Of a stretch of 43,960 nucleotides of DNA, positions 41,969 to 43,960 are shown in pieces. The translations under genes were made by a program, and so were the position numbers. The DNA is taken from the NCBI GenBank assembly GCA_902790375.1, contig CADARY010000010.1, positions 1 through 43,960 of the forward strand, written 5' to 3'. Below the pieces are notes generated by a model. That model searched no databases. It saw only the letters and a program-made list of their open reading frames with translations, and was not told the DNA's origin. The stretch's first letter is position 1, and each line of letters opens with the position of its first letter. The stretch is from Oscillospiraceae bacterium. Its GTDB lineage: Bacteria; Bacillota; Clostridia; Oscillospirales; Oscillospiraceae.

Positions 41969-42820
41969 TTACTGTGCTCTCACGGTGTATTCGTTGACGT
42001 AGTTGACGCCACGGAAGGTCTTGCCGTAGAGGGCCAGGAACTCCTCCAGGCAGAGGTGATTGTCCATAATGTACTTTGCGGCCTCCCTGCCCACATAGCG
42101 GTAGTGACCGGGGTAGCAGGCCATGCCGTAAACCTCCGCCTTGTCCGCCGGGTAGCGGACGATAAAGCCGTACTCGGCACAGTGCTCGTCCATCCATTTG
42201 CAGACGGGAGTGCCGGCCACGGTCTCGTCGTGGACGTTGCTGTAGTTCATATCCGCCCAATAGACCGACTCGTCCGTGATGTCGAAGGCAAGGCCGGTGG
42301 AATGCTCGCTGCAGCCGGCGGCAAAGCCGTGCTTTGCGGCCTCATAGGAGGCGCCAGGCAGAAAGTGGTTGTACTCGTTGTCAAACTCGCCGTACTTGTG
42401 CATCTCCTGCTCGTACCAGAAGGTGGTGTACTCCCAGTTGCGGTACGCAGTGCAGGCATAGACCTCAAAGCCGCTGTTGCGCGCCGCAGCCATGAACTCG
42501 TTAGCGGCGTCGACGCAGCGCTCATCCAGGTACTGGCCCTCAAAATTGCCCACATGGGGGTGATAGCGCCCGACGCCGCAATGGGGACCGGCGTACAGGA
42601 ACTCCCAGCTGTTGATGTCCACATCCGGCAGGGGCGGCAGCTCGTTCTTCGGGACCGGCGTCGGTGTGGGAACGGGCGTCGGCGTGGGAACCGCTGTCTC
42701 GACCGCTTCCGCCGGGGTCGGGAGCGGCGGCACGATGGCGCTCTTCTCCCGTTTTGCGCATCCCGCCGTCAGCACCAGGCAGGATGCCGCCAGCAGGATT
42801 CCGATTTTTGTTTTGATCAT
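41969..42820 (-). CDS. M15 (VanY-like) carboxypeptidase lipoprotein, catalytic Glu missing
   Basis: The product has 283 residues. It has a lipoprotein signal with LTAGC (lipidated C21) and a Pro/Thr linker (about 31-58), then an M15B domain. SEHSTGLAFDI supplies zinc ligands H173 and D180, and GHYRYVG supplies H239. In active relatives this last motif is ExWHxRYVG; here the Glu position is Y236 and the Trp is Gly, so the catalytic base seems lost. It may be inactive or altered in activity on D-Ala-D-Ala ends of peptidoglycan. Its ATG overlaps the upstream paralog by four bases. Confidence 0.8.
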   Translation of the reverse strand: MIKTKIGILLAASCLVLTAGCAKREKSAIVPPLPTPAEAVETAVPTPTPVPTPTPVPKNELPPLPDVDINSWEFLYAGPHCGVGRYHPHVGNFEGQYLDERCVDAANEFMAAARNSGFEVYACTAYRNWEYTTFWYEQEMHKYGEFDNEYNHFLPGASYEAAKHGFAAGCSEHSTGLAFDITDESVYWADMNYSNVHDETVAGTPVCKWMDEHCAEYGFIVRYPADKAEVYGMACYPGHYRYVGREAAKYIMDNHLCLEEFLALYGKTFRGVNYVNEYTVRAQ

Positions 42821-43716
42821 ACGTTTATGCCGTCTCCAAACTGCTGCCAGAATTCCTCAAGCGTGAGGTCGTGATCCATGATATAGCGCGCGGCGTCCAG
42901 GCCCACGTAGCGGAAGTGCCAGCCCTCGTTCATGACGCCGGTGATGTCCTCCTTCCCGGTGGGGAAGCGCAGGATAAAGCCGTAGTCGGCGCAGTGATCC
43001 CGCAGCCAGCGGAAGGTCTCGGTCTGGAAGATCTCGTCGTTCTTGATTTCGCGGTAGCGGTCGGTAATGTCGCAGCACAGTCCCGTCTGGTGCTCGCTGC
43101 AGCCGGCGGGCATGGTGATGTAGTGGCCGTTTGCATCCTTGCCGTCCGTGATGCCGTTATTCTGGCAGATGCGGGTGAAGTTCGCCGCCTGCTCGGAATA
43201 GCTGCGGTAGCCGGAGGACAGGAAGACCGGCAGGCCCGCCGCCTTGCACCCCAGCGCCATATCCAGCAGCGGCTGGGCAATGCGCGCATCCACGGCAATG
43301 CGGTTGGGGTTATAGGAGGTCTGGAGATCCGTCTCGTCGGCGGTCATGTTGAGATAGACCAGGTTCTCCGGCTCATACTGGTCGATGGAGTGGTCGCCGT
43401 TGACCAGCATGTACTTCCAGTCGCTCATGTCAAAGCGCAGCGGCTCCGGCGTCGGCTCCGGCAGCTCGGCGGGCGCCTCCGGCACGGCGGGCATCGCGGG
43501 CTCCGGCGTTGTGAAGTTCATCTGGACAGGGGCCTGCTGCTGTTCGGCGTTCATGTCGACGCCGGCTTCAAAGCCCTCAGGATGCAGGCCGGTCGCCGGG
43601 CCCCAGGATTCCACATCGGCGCTGTGCCAGTGGATCTGCTCCTGCCGGTAGGTATAGAAGCCGAACAGAACCAGGGCGAGGATACCGATGATAGCTCTTC
43701 CAACTCGGTTTTTCAT
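42817..43716 (-). CDS. M15 (VanY-like) D-alanyl-D-alanine carboxypeptidase
   Basis: The product has 299 residues. An N-terminal membrane anchor (AIIGILALVLFGFYTY) is followed by a Pro/Glu-rich linker (about 70-93) and the M15B domain: SEHQTGLCCDI with H209 and D216, and EGWHFRYVG with catalytic E264 and zinc ligand H267, all intact. It would trim terminal D-Ala from peptidoglycan stem peptides outside the cell. GGAGG lies five bases before the ATG and a strong promoter lies upstream. It is the first of a two-gene operon of paralogs. Confidence 0.9.
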   Translation of the reverse strand: MKNRVGRAIIGILALVLFGFYTYRQEQIHWHSADVESWGPATGLHPEGFEAGVDMNAEQQQAPVQMNFTTPEPAMPAVPEAPAELPEPTPEPLRFDMSDWKYMLVNGDHSIDQYEPENLVYLNMTADETDLQTSYNPNRIAVDARIAQPLLDMALGCKAAGLPVFLSSGYRSYSEQAANFTRICQNNGITDGKDANGHYITMPAGCSEHQTGLCCDITDRYREIKNDEIFQTETFRWLRDHCADYGFILRFPTGKEDITGVMNEGWHFRYVGLDAARYIMDHDLTLEEFWQQFGDGINV

Positions 43717-43754
43717 GCTGTCCTCCCATAAACTAACGCGATTTGATACATGTT

Positions 43755-43783
43755 ATCATATCATTTTCCCTTCCCCCGGTCAA
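43755..43783 (-). promoter_or_regulatory. Promoter of the carboxypeptidase operon
   Basis: On the minus strand TTGACC (43783-43778) and TATGAT (43760-43755) are 17 bases apart, 38 bases upstream of the ATG. Confidence 0.7.
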
Positions 43784-43811
43784 CTGGTTTTTGCGTCCTT
43801 TCACACAAACG

Positions 43812-43835
43812 GCCCCTCGGGAAATCCCGAGGGGC
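43812..43835 (-). terminator. Terminator-like hairpin after the right-edge gene
   Basis: GCCCCTCGGG and CCCGAGGGGC form a perfect ten-base stem with a four-base loop. Read leftward it is followed by CGTTTGTG, a poor T-run, 27 bases after the stop codon of the partial gene. Confidence 0.6.
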
Positions 43836-43861
43836 TGTGAAGGTTTATGCGGTTTTGCGGA

Positions 43862-43960
43862 TTATTCGTAGAGGGCCTTGAGCTTCATCAGATGCGCGTA
43901 GCGCTTCTTCGCTTCCTCCTCGTTCTCGGTGAAGAGTCTCTCGGCTCTGTCCGGGAACTC
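43862..43960 (-). CDS. C-terminal end of a gene, probably pyruvate:ferredoxin oxidoreductase
   Basis: Only the last 32 codons lie in the window, ending at TAA (43864-43862). The peptide has AERLF, EEEAKKRY and KLKALYE, the charged helical end often seen at the C-terminus of NifJ-type pyruvate:ferredoxin (flavodoxin) oxidoreductase. The catalytic parts are outside the window, so the call rests on a short tail. Confidence 0.45.
   Translation of the reverse strand, partial: EFPDRAERLFTENEEEAKKRYAHLMKLKALYE

Noticed and set aside
1-43960. Insertion sequences, integrases, phage genes, tRNA-associated integration sites
   Set aside because: None of the coding regions resembles a transposase or integrase and no tRNA fold was noticed in the gaps; transfer of the glycan locus can only be suspected from its lower GC in places.

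Overview
The window reads as chromosomal DNA of a moderately high-GC, anaerobic, Gram-positive Firmicute. The Clostridia, probably an Oscillospiraceae/Ruminococcaceae-type gut bacterium, are the best guess (inference). The reasons are strong AGGAGG-type ribosome sites, TTGACA/TATAAT-type promoters, paired VanY-like M15 carboxypeptidases, BspA-type LRR and bacterial Ig-like surface proteins, and a truncated gene at the right edge that looks like the end of pyruvate:ferredoxin oxidoreductase. No rRNA, tRNA, CRISPR array, transposase or phage gene is visible.

Layout. (1) 148-2292, minus: a radical SAM protein of the SPL type and an NTP_transf_5-type nucleotidyltransferase. (2) 2527-4728, plus: a secreted protein with an NlpC/P60-like Cys-His pair. 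It ends one base from the stop of the opposing operon. (3) 13507-4730, minus: a catabolic operon encoding a TAXI-like TRAP large permease, a short membrane partner, an MmgE/PrpD protein, an aldo/keto reductase, a phosphonopyruvate-decarboxylase-like ThDP enzyme, a TIM-barrel protein, a citrate-lyase-like aldolase and a two-subunit class I fumarase-type hydratase. The combination suggests import and breakdown of a di- or tricarboxylate by a pathway I do not recognise. (4) 40912-13643, minus: about 27 kb of surface-glycan genes. (5) 41257-41862, plus: an XRE regulator with an operator-like palindrome and a small membrane protein. (6) 43716-41969, minus: two M15 carboxypeptidases, then the 3' end of a further gene.

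The glycan locus has the core of a Wzx/Wzy pathway: a PglF-type 4,6-dehydratase and a DegT transaminase for a UDP-4-amino sugar; RfbA, RfbB and a VioA-like transaminase for dTDP-4-amino-4,6-dideoxyglucose; an initiating phosphoglycosyltransferase; one recognisable glycosyltransferase; a flippase; and a polymerase. Around this sits an unusual set of modification enzymes: four ATP-grasp proteins, a small PLP enzyme, an aspartate-aminotransferase-like enzyme, a 2-hydroxyacid dehydrogenase, a GNAT acyltransferase, a PIG-L deacetylase, a sulfotransferase and a TagD-like cytidylyltransferase. The most interesting hypothesis is that this operon builds a short glycan repeat whose amino sugars carry amide-linked amino or hydroxy acids, with sulfate or glycerol-phosphate as possible further groups. 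Oddities include a half-length PglF paralog beside the full enzyme, and a secreted GDPD-fold protein that has lost its metal-binding residues.
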